From NCBI GenBank assembly GCA_024234505.1, contig JACKOD010000003.1:613501-677500 (forward strand): a DNA stretch of 64,000 bases, written 5' to 3'. Positions within the stretch are counted from its first letter, which is position 1. Each line of letters opens with the position of its first letter. The translations under genes were made by a program, and so were the position numbers. The DNA is from Hahellaceae bacterium. Lineage in GTDB: Bacteria > Pseudomonadota > Gammaproteobacteria > Pseudomonadales > Oleiphilaceae. Below are positions 15,431 to 24,211 of this stretch, piece after piece. The notes under the pieces were generated by a model. The model searched no databases, had not been told where the DNA came from, and saw only the letters and a program-made list of their open reading frames with translations.

Positions 15431-17401
15431 ATGGCCAATATCTCCTCCGTAGGAATCAGTTCGGGTGTACTCACCAGTGACCTGATTGACAAACTCTCTA
15501 GTGCCGAACGCGAGCCGGTCGAACTTCGACTGGATCGAAAAGAAGAAGAAGTTCAGGCAAAACTCTCTGCCATTGGTAAGCTTCGCAGCGCACTGACTGA
15601 TCTTCGTCTGCCTTCTCGTGTACTAAGTAATGCGGATTCCCTGCGTTCACTCACTGCAAATTCTTCCAGTTCTGCGTTATCCGCTACTATTTCCGGAAAG
15701 GCCACCACGGGCAGCTACAGCGTGGATATCACGGACCTGGCGCAAGCCCATGCACTAAAAACCAGTGGTTATGCCGATAAAAGTGTAACGACGCTCGGAA
15801 CGGGCACATTAACATTCAGCGTGGGTGGCAAAACAACGAATGTTACCATCGACAGTAGTAACAACACGCTGGAAGGCATTGCCAAGGCCGTCAATGCTCA
15901 ATCGGATTCGGGTGTTAACGCCAGCGTCATCAACACGGGCAGTAATTTCGTATTGGTATTCGCGTCAAAAGAAACCGGATTGGACAACGCCATTAACATT
16001 ACTGTTTCAGATGGTGATGGTAATAATACCGATACCTCTGGATTATCGCAGTTAGCTTCGGCAAATCTCACCGAATCCTCAGCGGCCAAAGATGCGGCCT
16101 TTACGATTAACGGTGTGCCTATCACCCGTTCCACTAATTCTGTTTCCGACGTTATTGATGGTGTAACCTTAAATCTGGCTTCGAAAACCAGTGGTTCTGC
16201 TTTTTCGCTAACGATTGCGAACGATGACGAAGCCATTGTCGGTCGGTTGAATGATTTCATTGAAAAATTCAATAGTCTGAAAACACTCTCCAATGAATTG
16301 ACTGAATATAATTCGACCAATCCCAGTGAATCCGGTATGTTTTTGGGAGATGCGACACTTCGGTCGATTAATGGTCAGATTCGCGGTATTCTCGGTCAAA
16401 TTGTCCCCGGACTATCGGGGTCCAAGGTGAGAAGCTTGTCAGAGGTAGGAATTTCTACCGATAAAGAAACCGGTTTGCTGTCACTTGACGAAAATGTATT
16501 TAAAGCAAAGCTGACATCGAATACCGATGATGTTATTGGCTTATTTGCTGATCAGGGTAGAACCACCGACGCGCAAGTAAGCTTTGTAAGTTCCAGTGCA
16601 AATACCAAACCTGGAAGTTACGACATCAATATTACCCAGGCGGCTACCAACGGGCAGTTGACTGGTTCATTAGCACTTGGACCCAGTATTACGATTGATG
16701 CCGACAACGACGATTTCAAAATCAAAGTTGACGGTTACGAAAGTGGGCTCATCACACTAAGCGCCAATACCTATACTCAGGCAGATTTCCTCACTGAACT
16801 TCAGGCAAAACTGGATGCAGATAGTGCGCTGAAGGGTGCAGGGAAGTCGGTGACCGCCTCTTTTGATGGTACCGGCCAATTACAGTTTACTTCCAACAGT
16901 TTTGGTGCTGTTTCGAAAGTTGAAATAACGCAAGTCGATACAAACAGCTTGTCGCAACTGGGTATTTCAGTTGCTGCCGGAACCGATGGTGTGGATGTTG
17001 TTGGAACCATTAACGGTAAAGCCGCAACGGGCTCAGGGCAAACCCTGCGAATGGATTCGGATGACGACAGTAAAGGCATTTCAGTAAAAGTCGAAGGGTC
17101 GGCCACTGGTAGCCGGGGTAAAGTAACCTATATTGAAGGTATTGCCGAGCAACTCGTCGACAAGCTGAATAGTTTTCTCAGCTTTGACGGAAGTGTCGGC
17201 AACAAGGAAACAACCTATAACAAAGAGCTGGAATCCATTGCCAAAGACCGAGAGAAGCTCGAATCGAGAATATCCGCATTACAAAGTCGTCTGACACAGC
17301 AATTTACCGCTGCCGATATTCTGGTAGGGCAACTGAAAAGCACTCAGGATTTCCTGACAAATCAGCTTGGTGCGTTGCTGGGTACCAATAAAAAGGACTA
17401 A
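15431..17401 (+). CDS. fliD: FliD, flagellar filament cap protein (HAP2)
   Basis: FliD forms the cap at the filament tip and folds exported flagellin into place; it is exported through the flagellar type III system. The 656 residues begin with the FliD N domain (SSVGISSGVLTSDLIDKL, and AKLSAIGKLRSALTDLR). A hook-IN-like segment follows (TTGSYSVDITDLAQAHAL). The C domain contains FLGDATLRSINGQIRGIL, LSEVGISTDKETGLLSLDE and the final coiled coil with SRISALQSRLTQQF and LTNQLGALLG. It is longer than the usual 450-480 residues because of an inserted region of about 180 residues (roughly 380-560) with a second hook-IN-like motif (PGSYDINITQAAT). It lies between flaG and fliS, the standard order. 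Confidence 0.96.
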   Translation: MANISSVGISSGVLTSDLIDKLSSAEREPVELRLDRKEEEVQAKLSAIGKLRSALTDLRLPSRVLSNADSLRSLTANSSSSALSATISGKATTGSYSVDITDLAQAHALKTSGYADKSVTTLGTGTLTFSVGGKTTNVTIDSSNNTLEGIAKAVNAQSDSGVNASVINTGSNFVLVFASKETGLDNAINITVSDGDGNNTDTSGLSQLASANLTESSAAKDAAFTINGVPITRSTNSVSDVIDGVTLNLASKTSGSAFSLTIANDDEAIVGRLNDFIEKFNSLKTLSNELTEYNSTNPSESGMFLGDATLRSINGQIRGILGQIVPGLSGSKVRSLSEVGISTDKETGLLSLDENVFKAKLTSNTDDVIGLFADQGRTTDAQVSFVSSSANTKPGSYDINITQAATNGQLTGSLALGPSITIDADNDDFKIKVDGYESGLITLSANTYTQADFLTELQAKLDADSALKGAGKSVTASFDGTGQLQFTSNSFGAVSKVEITQVDTNSLSQLGISVAAGTDGVDVVGTINGKAATGSGQTLRMDSDDDSKGISVKVEGSATGSRGKVTYIEGIAEQLVDKLNSFLSFDGSVGNKETTYNKELESIAKDREKLESRISALQSRLTQQFTAADILVGQLKSTQDFLTNQLGALLGTNKKD

Positions 17402-17408
17402 TTTTGAT

Positions 17409-17435
17409 TCAAGTTTAAGGAATGCAGGCCGATAA
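17409..17435 (+). promoter_or_regulatory. FliA (sigma-28) promoter of fliS
   Basis: TCAAGTTT (17409-17416), 11 bases, GCCGATAA (17428-17435): an exact match to the Pseudomonas-type FliA consensus. The ATG of fliS is at 17502, about 60 bases after the predicted start of transcription. This is the best sigma-28 site in the window and anchors the weaker ones. Confidence 0.88.
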
Positions 17436-17501
17436 AGTTAATATCGCCGGCTTAAATAGTTAAGCATTTTAAGCGTTCCATATAAGACTCATAGGTGAAA
17501 T

Positions 17502-17897
17502 ATGAATGCACTACATCAGTATCAAGCGGTTAATACTCAAACGAGCGTCATTGATGTTGATAGACATCGCTTAATCCAGTTGCTTTATGATGGTGCATTG
17601 GAACGTATTAACATGGCCAAAGCCCGGATTACCGCGAAAGATTACGAAGGTAAAAACCGGCTTATTAACAAGAGTATCGAAATTGTTGGCGGACTCCGCA
17701 GTTTTCTGGATGTAGAGAAAGGTCAGGAATTGGCAGGCAATTTGTCAGCACTTTACGAATACATAGAGTATCGTCTGTTTGAGGCCAACGTTAAAAACGA
17801 CGTGGAAATTCTTGAAGAGGTTTCTGGCCATCTTCGCAAAGTAAAAGAAGCGTGGGACGGAATTCGGTCGGAAGTTCTTGAGAAAGGACTGGTTTAG
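17502..17897 (+). CDS. fliS: FliS, flagellin export chaperone
   Basis: FliS binds the C-terminal D0 helix of newly made flagellin in the cytoplasm and prevents premature polymerisation. The 131 residues are all helical and match the family: YQAVNTQTSV near the N terminus, HRLIQLLYDGALERINMAKARI, NKSIEIVGGLRSFLDV, and YEYIEYRLFEANVKNDVEIL. Length is typical. It follows fliD by 100 bases with its own sigma-28 promoter and ends before a terminator at 17961-17983. No separate FliT-like gene follows. Confidence 0.95.
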   Translation: MNALHQYQAVNTQTSVIDVDRHRLIQLLYDGALERINMAKARITAKDYEGKNRLINKSIEIVGGLRSFLDVEKGQELAGNLSALYEYIEYRLFEANVKNDVEILEEVSGHLRKVKEAWDGIRSEVLEKGLV

Positions 17898-17960
17898 ACT
17901 GGATCGTAATCGCTGCAAACTGATTAAGAGTTGTAGCGATTATCGACTGCACATGGTTTT

Positions 17961-17983
17961 GGGGCAAATTTTGCCCCTTTTTT
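17961..17983 (+). terminator. Terminator after fliS
   Basis: GGGGCAAA (17961-17968) pairs with TTTGCCCC (17970-17977), with the innermost pairs opening to form the loop, followed by TTTTTT. It marks the end of the flagellar island. Confidence 0.8.
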
Positions 17984-18037
17984 ATGTTGATTGCTGGCCC
18001 TGAATACAGCGTTTCAGTCTAATGCCCACGCCTTCCG

Positions 18038-18961
18038 CTAGTAGCCGGAAAGCGTCTGGATATGCGCTTCTACACTGGAAGCCAGCGCTTTCAGGTTGTA
18101 CCCCCCTTCGAGACAAGACACAACCCGCCCCCGGGCATAGGTCTTGGCGACATCCATAATCATCCGGGTAACCCACCGATAATCGTCTTCTACTAACTCC
18201 AGCTCACCGAGCGGGTCATCTTTATGTGCATCAAAACCTGCGGAAATGAGAAGAAGTTGTGGGCGATGATTTTGCAGCTTATTGAGCCAGTCTGATTCTA
18301 CATTGGCACGGAAGTGTACACCCTGTGCCCCCGCCGCCAGTGGCGTATTTATGATATTTTCTGCATAAGACATATGGTGAGAATAAGGGTAACAGGGGTG
18401 CTGAAAGCTTGAGCAGACTAACACTCGAGGGTCATTTTCGAAGATATCAACGGTACCGTTGCCCTGATGAACATCGAAGTCAATGATCGCGACCCGTTCC
18501 AGACCATGAAATTCAAGGGCGTGTTTTGCGGCAATGGCGATATTGTTGTAGAAACAGAACCCCATGGTTTTATTTCTTTCGGCATGATGCCCGGGTGGTC
18601 GAGTTGCACAAAATGCATTGCTGTTTTGACCACTGAGTACCATGTCTACAGCTTGAACGGCAGCACCGGCGGCCAGCTTTACCGCACGCATGGTATCTTT
18701 CATCATCAGCGTATCACCGTCGCACATGATGCGACCTTTTTCCGGCTGCAACAGATCCAGTTGCTGAATATAGGTGGCGGGGTGCACTCTCCGGACAGCC
18801 GATGGGTCGACAGATTCCGCTCGAACAAATTCCAGATCCTGCATCAAGCGGGTATCCTGAAGTTGGTTAAGAATGGCACCGAGGCGGGCAGGGCTTTCCG
18901 GATGACCATATCCCATGTCATGGTGGCTACAGTCATCGTGACTGATAAACGCTGTTTTCAT
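18038..18961 (-). CDS. Histone-deacetylase-family protein (AcuC/class II type)
   Basis: A 307-residue zinc-dependent deacetylase of the arginase/deacetylase fold, cytoplasmic. Visible active-site motifs are GHPESPARL near the N terminus, RPPGHHA (the paired catalytic histidines), GFCFYNN, DFDVHQGNGT (metal ligands Asp and His) and SAGFDAHKDDPLG (third ligand). The C terminus has the family's SCLEGGYN. The second position of the usual HHG is Gln (DVHQG), which is not a metal ligand. Such proteins remove acetyl groups from lysines of metabolic enzymes (AcuC on acetyl-CoA synthetase) or from small amines. It is transcribed away from an adjacent PatZ-like acetyltransferase at 19211, which suggests but does not prove an opposing acetylation pair. 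Confidence 0.92.
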   Translation of the reverse strand: MKTAFISHDDCSHHDMGYGHPESPARLGAILNQLQDTRLMQDLEFVRAESVDPSAVRRVHPATYIQQLDLLQPEKGRIMCDGDTLMMKDTMRAVKLAAGAAVQAVDMVLSGQNSNAFCATRPPGHHAERNKTMGFCFYNNIAIAAKHALEFHGLERVAIIDFDVHQGNGTVDIFENDPRVLVCSSFQHPCYPYSHHMSYAENIINTPLAAGAQGVHFRANVESDWLNKLQNHRPQLLLISAGFDAHKDDPLGELELVEDDYRWVTRMIMDVAKTYARGRVVSCLEGGYNLKALASSVEAHIQTLSGY

Positions 18962-19210
18962 CTTATTGTCTTTTTTTGTGGTTTATTCTTTGGGAGTTTA
19001 CTCCTATCACTTTAGGATAGGAATGCAGCCCGGAGTACCGCCTTTGCTTTTTCTGGAAATTCTTAAATTACCCGTGACATGGATCAGTTTTATTCGTCGG
19101 TGTGCTAAGGTTTATTTCATGACGATTATCAATCGCCGAGGATCAGGGGAAGGGTATAGTGACTACCCATATTCTCATCCTTAACGGTTATAGACACAGG
19201 AGAAAGTTCG

Positions 19211-21982
19211 GTGAGCACCCGCCATTTGGATGCACTATTTAACCCCAAGTCCATTGTGATTCTCGGGGCGTCGGAACGATCTCAGAATCTTGGTGGTATC
19301 GTATTACGTAACCTGCTTTCGAGTGATTACCCTGGCAAGCTACTCATTCTTAATCCCAAAGGATATCAGGATGTACACGGCATTCCTTGTGTCGGCAAGG
19401 TGAGCAAAATGCCTTTTGTACCTGATCTCGCTATTGTTTGTTCTCCACCGGAAACGGTGCCTCGAATGGTAAAAGCGCTGGGCAAAGCGGGTGTTAAAAC
19501 GGCGATGGTATTGACGGGGGGGTTATCCCGCACCCACAGTAAAAGTGGAAGACCCCTGATGTATTCGGTTCGGGATGCCGCAAAAGAAACCGGCATTCGT
19601 GTTTTGGGGCCCAATACGATCGGAATTATGGTGCCCAGCAGCAAGTTAAATGCGACCTACGCACATATGGGCGTATTACCCGGCAAAATTGCTTTTATCG
19701 GGCAGTCAGGAACCATTGCGAGCGCGATTATTGATTGGGCTTTTAGCCGGGGAATCGGCTTCTCCCACTTTCTCACTTTGGGCGATAGCATGGATATCGA
19801 CCCGGATGATCTGATTGACTACCTCTCACAGGATAGAAATACCAAAGCAATATTGCTGCATATAGAGCAAATACCTAACCCTAACCGTTTTATTTCGGCG
19901 GTGCGTGCAGCGTCTCGGGCCAAGCTCGTTATCGGCGTTAAAAGTGGCAGGGTCCCGGAGTCTCAATGGACGCCCGCCCGGCTGCCCGATGGGATTGTTA
20001 ACAACGATATTATTTTCGATGCGCTTTTACGTCGAGCCGGGGTATTACGCGTGAACGGGACCGATGAAATGTTCGATGCCCTTGAAACGCTGACCCGCAT
20101 GAAGCCGGTTAGAAAGGACAAACTTGCGATCATCTGTAATGGCTTGGGGCCCGGTGTACTAGCCGTGGATCGATTGGCCTATTTGGGCGGGGAATTAGCC
20201 ACTCTGTCGCAGGACACGGTGGCTGCGCTTGAAAAGCTGCTCCCTCCTTATTGGACTCACAAAAATCCGGTTGATCTTGATTATGATGCCTCGCCCGAAT
20301 TATATCGGCAGACGCTTCAGATTCTCGCCAAAGACTACGATATTGCCAACGTGCTGGTTATGTATGCGCCATCCCTTACTGAAGATAGCTTACAGATAGC
20401 AGACGCGGTGATCACGGAAGCAAGACATTCTCGTCTCAATATATTCACTTGCTGGCTGGGGCAAAGTACGGTCCTCGATGCCAGAGAAGCCTTTTTTGAA
20501 GCGGGCATTCCCACGTATTTTACGCCCGAAAAAGCGATTAAAGCCTATATGCACCAGGTAAATCACGCCCGTAGTCAAGCGCTGCTTCGTGAAACGCCGT
20601 CGTCTATTTCCGCCCAGTTATTGGATAGGAGTGATGCTCGGGATATCGTTTGCGATGCCGTCTGGAAGGGAAGGCGCTTTCTTTCCGGTGCCGAGTCGAT
20701 GCGCCTGTTAAGCGACTATGGTATTCCTACGATTGAAACCTGGTACTGTTCTACGGTTGAAGACGTGGTCGCCATCTTTCATGAGAAAGGTGGTCCTTTG
20801 AATGTCGCCATGATGCACGAATATACCTGCCATCCCTTTCTGGAAGAAAAAACCGGTAGGGGGCGATATCGCAACACGCTCCACCGAATGAATGACGAGG
20901 CCAGTATCCGGGAAGCATGTGAGCAGTTGATCAAGGTCTATGAAGATCATTTCTCGGATGCAGCGTTTCTTGGGTTTGCAGTGCACCGTTCGGTAACGCA
21001 CATTGCGGGTTTGGGATTCAGTCTTGGGATTACCCGAGACCCTCTGTTTGGGCCTTTGATTGTTTGTGGTGCTGCGGGTGCCAGTGTCAATGTTATGTCT
21101 GATCGTCATGTGGCGCTTCCGCCATTGAATATGGCACTGGCTAAAGACCTGCTAAGTCAGACCTACATGTATCGTCTTTTAAAGGAATTTAGTCATCATC
21201 CGGGTAAGGATATTACGGCTGTTTGTGAAATACTCGTGACCTTATCCCAGATTGTTGTTGATAATCCGGAAATTAAAGGGTTAGAAATTCTGCCTTTGTT
21301 GTTTAACAAAGACGGAGCGGTTGCTGTAGATGTCGCGATTGATTTGGGGGCACCAGCGAAATTGATAATTCAGCCCTATCCAGAACATCTTTCTGAACTG
21401 TATGTTTTGCCAAAATCCGGCAGGCAGGTCGTGCTTCGTCCGGTGCGAGGAGAGGATGAACCCACCCACGTCGAGTTCCATTCAAAGTTGTCCCCCGAGT
21501 CTATTCGGTTCAGGTTTTTCCACTTTAGAAAATCCTTTACTCATGATGAACTGGTTCAGATGGTTCAGATAGATTATGACCGAGAAATGGTATTTATTGC
21601 TTCTGCGCCCCGAGTGGATGGCAAACCGGGCGAAGAAACGCTGGGCGTTGTCCGGGCCTGGACGGATGCTGACAACTATCAATGTGAGTTCGCAGTCATT
21701 ATCAGTGATCACTTAAAAGGAGAAGGTTTAGGTCACAAGCTCATGACCAAAATGATTTCCTATTGCCGCGAACGAGGCACAATTGAAATGATTGGTTCTG
21801 TATTAGCTGAAAACAAGCCGATGCAGAATTTGGCCAAAAAATTAGGGTTTGAAGTGAAGTGGGATCCGGTTGAAGAGGTGATGTCCTTGCGCTTGCCGCT
21901 CAACAAGGATACTCGACCGGGCAAACGTGTTACTGAAACGCTCGATAATCTATTTGATGCAGAAGATCTGCCAGCGGTATAG
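19211..21982 (+). CDS. PatZ-like protein: ADP-forming acyl-CoA synthetase-like domains fused to a GNAT acetyltransferase
   Basis: A 923-residue fusion. Residues about 8-130 form the CoA-binding domain (SIVILGASERSQNLGGIV, LILNPKG), then the succinyl-CoA-ligase-like domains (FIGQSGTIASAIIDWAFSRGIGFSH, and GLGPGVLAVDRLAYLGGE), then a divergent ATP-grasp region (about 490-720). Residues about 740-890 are GNAT (VVLRPVRGEDE, acetyl-CoA loop GEGLGHKLM). This is the architecture of Pat/PatZ lysine acetyltransferases, which acetylate metabolic enzymes such as acetyl-CoA synthetase; in these the ligase half is usually a regulatory acetyl-CoA sensor. The GTG start at 19211 has AGGAGAAA about 7 bases upstream. 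The neighbour on the opposite strand is a deacetylase-family gene. Ligase activity cannot be judged from the sequence. Confidence 0.9.
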   Translation: MSTRHLDALFNPKSIVILGASERSQNLGGIVLRNLLSSDYPGKLLILNPKGYQDVHGIPCVGKVSKMPFVPDLAIVCSPPETVPRMVKALGKAGVKTAMVLTGGLSRTHSKSGRPLMYSVRDAAKETGIRVLGPNTIGIMVPSSKLNATYAHMGVLPGKIAFIGQSGTIASAIIDWAFSRGIGFSHFLTLGDSMDIDPDDLIDYLSQDRNTKAILLHIEQIPNPNRFISAVRAASRAKLVIGVKSGRVPESQWTPARLPDGIVNNDIIFDALLRRAGVLRVNGTDEMFDALETLTRMKPVRKDKLAIICNGLGPGVLAVDRLAYLGGELATLSQDTVAALEKLLPPYWTHKNPVDLDYDASPELYRQTLQILAKDYDIANVLVMYAPSLTEDSLQIADAVITEARHSRLNIFTCWLGQSTVLDAREAFFEAGIPTYFTPEKAIKAYMHQVNHARSQALLRETPSSISAQLLDRSDARDIVCDAVWKGRRFLSGAESMRLLSDYGIPTIETWYCSTVEDVVAIFHEKGGPLNVAMMHEYTCHPFLEEKTGRGRYRNTLHRMNDEASIREACEQLIKVYEDHFSDAAFLGFAVHRSVTHIAGLGFSLGITRDPLFGPLIVCGAAGASVNVMSDRHVALPPLNMALAKDLLSQTYMYRLLKEFSHHPGKDITAVCEILVTLSQIVVDNPEIKGLEILPLLFNKDGAVAVDVAIDLGAPAKLIIQPYPEHLSELYVLPKSGRQVVLRPVRGEDEPTHVEFHSKLSPESIRFRFFHFRKSFTHDELVQMVQIDYDREMVFIASAPRVDGKPGEETLGVVRAWTDADNYQCEFAVIISDHLKGEGLGHKLMTKMISYCRERGTIEMIGSVLAENKPMQNLAKKLGFEVKWDPVEEVMSLRLPLNKDTRPGKRVTETLDNLFDAEDLPAV

Positions 21983-22031
21983 CGCTGCTTCGTTAGTGCG
22001 ATGAGGGTGAGTCATCCCTCATCGTTCCAGT

Positions 22032-22988
22032 TTAACTAATTAACGCGGTTTGATTTCGACCATTGTGTTTACACTGATATAACCCTTGGTCGGATTTCTC
22101 CAGCCATTCTTTGTAGGTTTTAATGTCGGGTTTAAGCTCACAAATTCCCAGGCTAATGGTGAATTTAATATCTCGACCGTCGTGAGTTACCGTCAGTGCT
22201 TCAATGGTTTTACGAAGACGTTCACAAAAAACAATCGCATTCTCACCATTGGTATTGCCTAAAATCACACCAAACTCTTCGCCGCCATAGCGGCCGGCAA
22301 TATCGGTTTTGCGCAGGTTTTCCCGTAAATGGTGAGATACAATTTTAATTACTTCATCACCCGCCTGATGCCCGTAGGTATCGTTGACCTTTTTAAAATG
22401 GTCAATATCGAACATGACCAGTGATACCTCGGTTTTATAACGCTTGTAGCGATTGAACTCCTGGATCAGACATTCTTCCCAGAATCCCCGGTTGTTTAGC
22501 TGGGTCAGGCGATCAGTTCGACTCAGGCGCTCCAGCTCGGTATTTGCGTTCTGCAATGCTTTTTTGTTGCTGGCAATATCCGTGACATCGTAGATGATGA
22601 TACAAATGTGATTAACTTCGCCATTAGCTGAAACAAGAGGGCTAATGGTAATGTTCTGGTACATAAAGGCTTCAGTACCAGTGATCGGACGATAGTTCTT
22701 GAATTTGAACAGGTAAGGGCGTTGCTCCCAGGTCATAAAGGCCCGGTTGCGTAGAAGAAAAACCGTTTCGGATTTGTGTCTGAACCAGTCTTTTGACAGA
22801 TCGGGAAACACGCTGAACAACTCTTTGTCTTTAACGAGATGTGGCGGCTTTCCACTATGATTTTCCATGAAGCTATTCCAGACCTGGATATGGTAATTCC
22901 GATCGAGCACGACCAATCCGACATCTATCGTCTGCAGCATATCCATTAGCCAATGGAATTCTTTTATATCTACGTGATTTTGAGCCAT
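22032..22988 (-). CDS. PAS-domain diguanylate cyclase
   Basis: A 318-residue cyclic-di-GMP synthase. The N-terminal 130 residues form a PAS sensor domain (MLQTIDVGLVVLDRNYHIQVWN, ending ICIIIYDVTDI). The GGDEF domain (about residues 150-315) has DRLTQLNNRGFW, DIDHFKKVNDTYGHQAGDEV, and the active-site loop GRYGGEEF, so catalysis is expected. No clear RxxD inhibitory site is seen in the usual place. No membrane segment is visible. The start lies 15 bases after the stop of the receiver-CheC gene, so the two are probably co-transcribed and may form a signalling pair. Confidence 0.93.
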   Translation of the reverse strand: MAQNHVDIKEFHWLMDMLQTIDVGLVVLDRNYHIQVWNSFMENHSGKPPHLVKDKELFSVFPDLSKDWFRHKSETVFLLRNRAFMTWEQRPYLFKFKNYRPITGTEAFMYQNITISPLVSANGEVNHICIIIYDVTDIASNKKALQNANTELERLSRTDRLTQLNNRGFWEECLIQEFNRYKRYKTEVSLVMFDIDHFKKVNDTYGHQAGDEVIKIVSHHLRENLRKTDIAGRYGGEEFGVILGNTNGENAIVFCERLRKTIEALTVTHDGRDIKFTISLGICELKPDIKTYKEWLEKSDQGLYQCKHNGRNQTALIS

Positions 22989-23003
22989 ATTGTTATGTTT
23001 CGC

Positions 23004-24074
23004 TTACATCAGGTAGGAAAGACGTTTGTAGAGATTATCAAGCGAGTCTTCTGTAATCAGTAGCAACAGGTCGCAAGTGATATTGTAGTTCTCTATCTCA
23101 TAAGTGATTTCAATGGCCAGGGTTTTACGCCAGCGCTGCGCATTCATTTTAATCAAATCCGCGACTTTAACGTGGCGCCCCAGCACCATGGGGTGCCCCT
23201 GACTGAAAGACAAATCCAATTGCTCGGCAATACCTTTGATACAGGCACCCACCAAAATACTGGACATATCCATAATAAGCTCTAACTCAATGGTTTCATC
23301 AAGTTGGCCTTCATATTTAAGCAGTCGCGCCATTTCGGTGAAGCTGGAATCACTGAAAACAAGTAAGGCTTCCCCCGCAATACCCGACGCAATAAATCCC
23401 TGACAAGCGGCAGAATAGGTCTGGCTTTGTGTTAGTGACAGAGCCATTTGTAATTCGCTTGCCTCAAGAATATTTACGTTGGGAATGGGGAGTTTAACAA
23501 ATACATTAAGGAGTCGGGCTAATAAATCGGCCGCCTGACCCATCGCTACATTGCTGATTTCCTGTATGCAGTCCCTGTATTCAATCTTGCCTACTGCATC
23601 AAGGCGAGTGGACGCCTCATGAGGCGGGGATGAAGCCGAAGCCGAGTTGCTCACGAGAGTATTTGTATTACTGACAGGTGTCTGAGCCGGGGTGGGCTCA
23701 GTTGCCTTCGACCAAATGCCGAAGCTACCTAATACGCTTTCCAATTCGTTGTCTTTGATGGGTTTTTTTATAAAACCCAGTGCCCCAAGTTTTTTTACTC
23801 TTGCACAGGCTTCCGGCTGAATATCCCCTGACACCACAATAACCATGGTGGGCAGGTCTTCTTTGGCAATCGCCTCAAGCGTTTCATAGCCATCCATCAC
23901 AGGCATATTGAGATCAAGAAATAATACGTCGCCTTTGCCCTCGCGTATGGCGACCAGCGCTTCCTGACCATTCGCTGCGAATGAAATTTCGCAGTCCCAA
24001 TCACTAGGAAGTGATTTGGCCATTTGCTTTCTGGCAACACTAGAATCATCACAAATTAATACAGGAGTGCTCAT
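23004..24074 (-). CDS. Response regulator with C-terminal CheC/CheX-like phosphatase domain
   Basis: A 356-residue two-domain protein. Residues 1-120 form a CheY-like receiver: acidic pocket CDDS, phospho-acceptor Asp in VLFLDLNMPVMDG, and the switch Lys in FIKKPI. After a Ser/Pro/Thr-rich linker (about 130-165), residues 175-350 resemble CheC: DCIQEISNVAMGQAADLLARLL and a second half-motif ELIMDMSSILVGACIKGI. CheC-type phosphatases act on phosphorylated CheY-like receivers, so the protein may dephosphorylate another regulator under control of its own receiver. It precedes the diguanylate cyclase by 15 bases on the same strand. The role in chemotaxis or c-di-GMP signalling is inferred from domains and neighbour. 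Confidence 0.85.
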   Translation of the reverse strand: MSTPVLICDDSSVARKQMAKSLPSDWDCEISFAANGQEALVAIREGKGDVLFLDLNMPVMDGYETLEAIAKEDLPTMVIVVSGDIQPEACARVKKLGALGFIKKPIKDNELESVLGSFGIWSKATEPTPAQTPVSNTNTLVSNSASASSPPHEASTRLDAVGKIEYRDCIQEISNVAMGQAADLLARLLNVFVKLPIPNVNILEASELQMALSLTQSQTYSAACQGFIASGIAGEALLVFSDSSFTEMARLLKYEGQLDETIELELIMDMSSILVGACIKGIAEQLDLSFSQGHPMVLGRHVKVADLIKMNAQRWRKTLAIEITYEIENYNITCDLLLLITEDSLDNLYKRLSYLM

Positions 24075-24151
24075 AGAGTTTTCTGATTTCTTATAATTGT
24101 TGGTATCAACGGGGGTACCAAAACCGGAGTGTGTTTGTACAAGTTAAGTTT

Positions 24152-24193
24152 AAAAATAATAAAGGGGCAACTTTTTGCCCCTTTATTATTTTT
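24152..24193 (-). terminator. Long perfect terminator hairpin after the DUF1329 gene
   Basis: A perfect 19-bp inverted repeat (24152-24170 with 24175-24193) with a 4-base loop has a GGGGCAA core and flanking A/T runs, so U-tracts are formed on both strands. It ends the DUF1329 gene (minus) and shields the receiver-CheC operon. Confidence 0.92.
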
Positions 24194-24211
24194 TTGTACC
24201 ACTTTTTGTAA

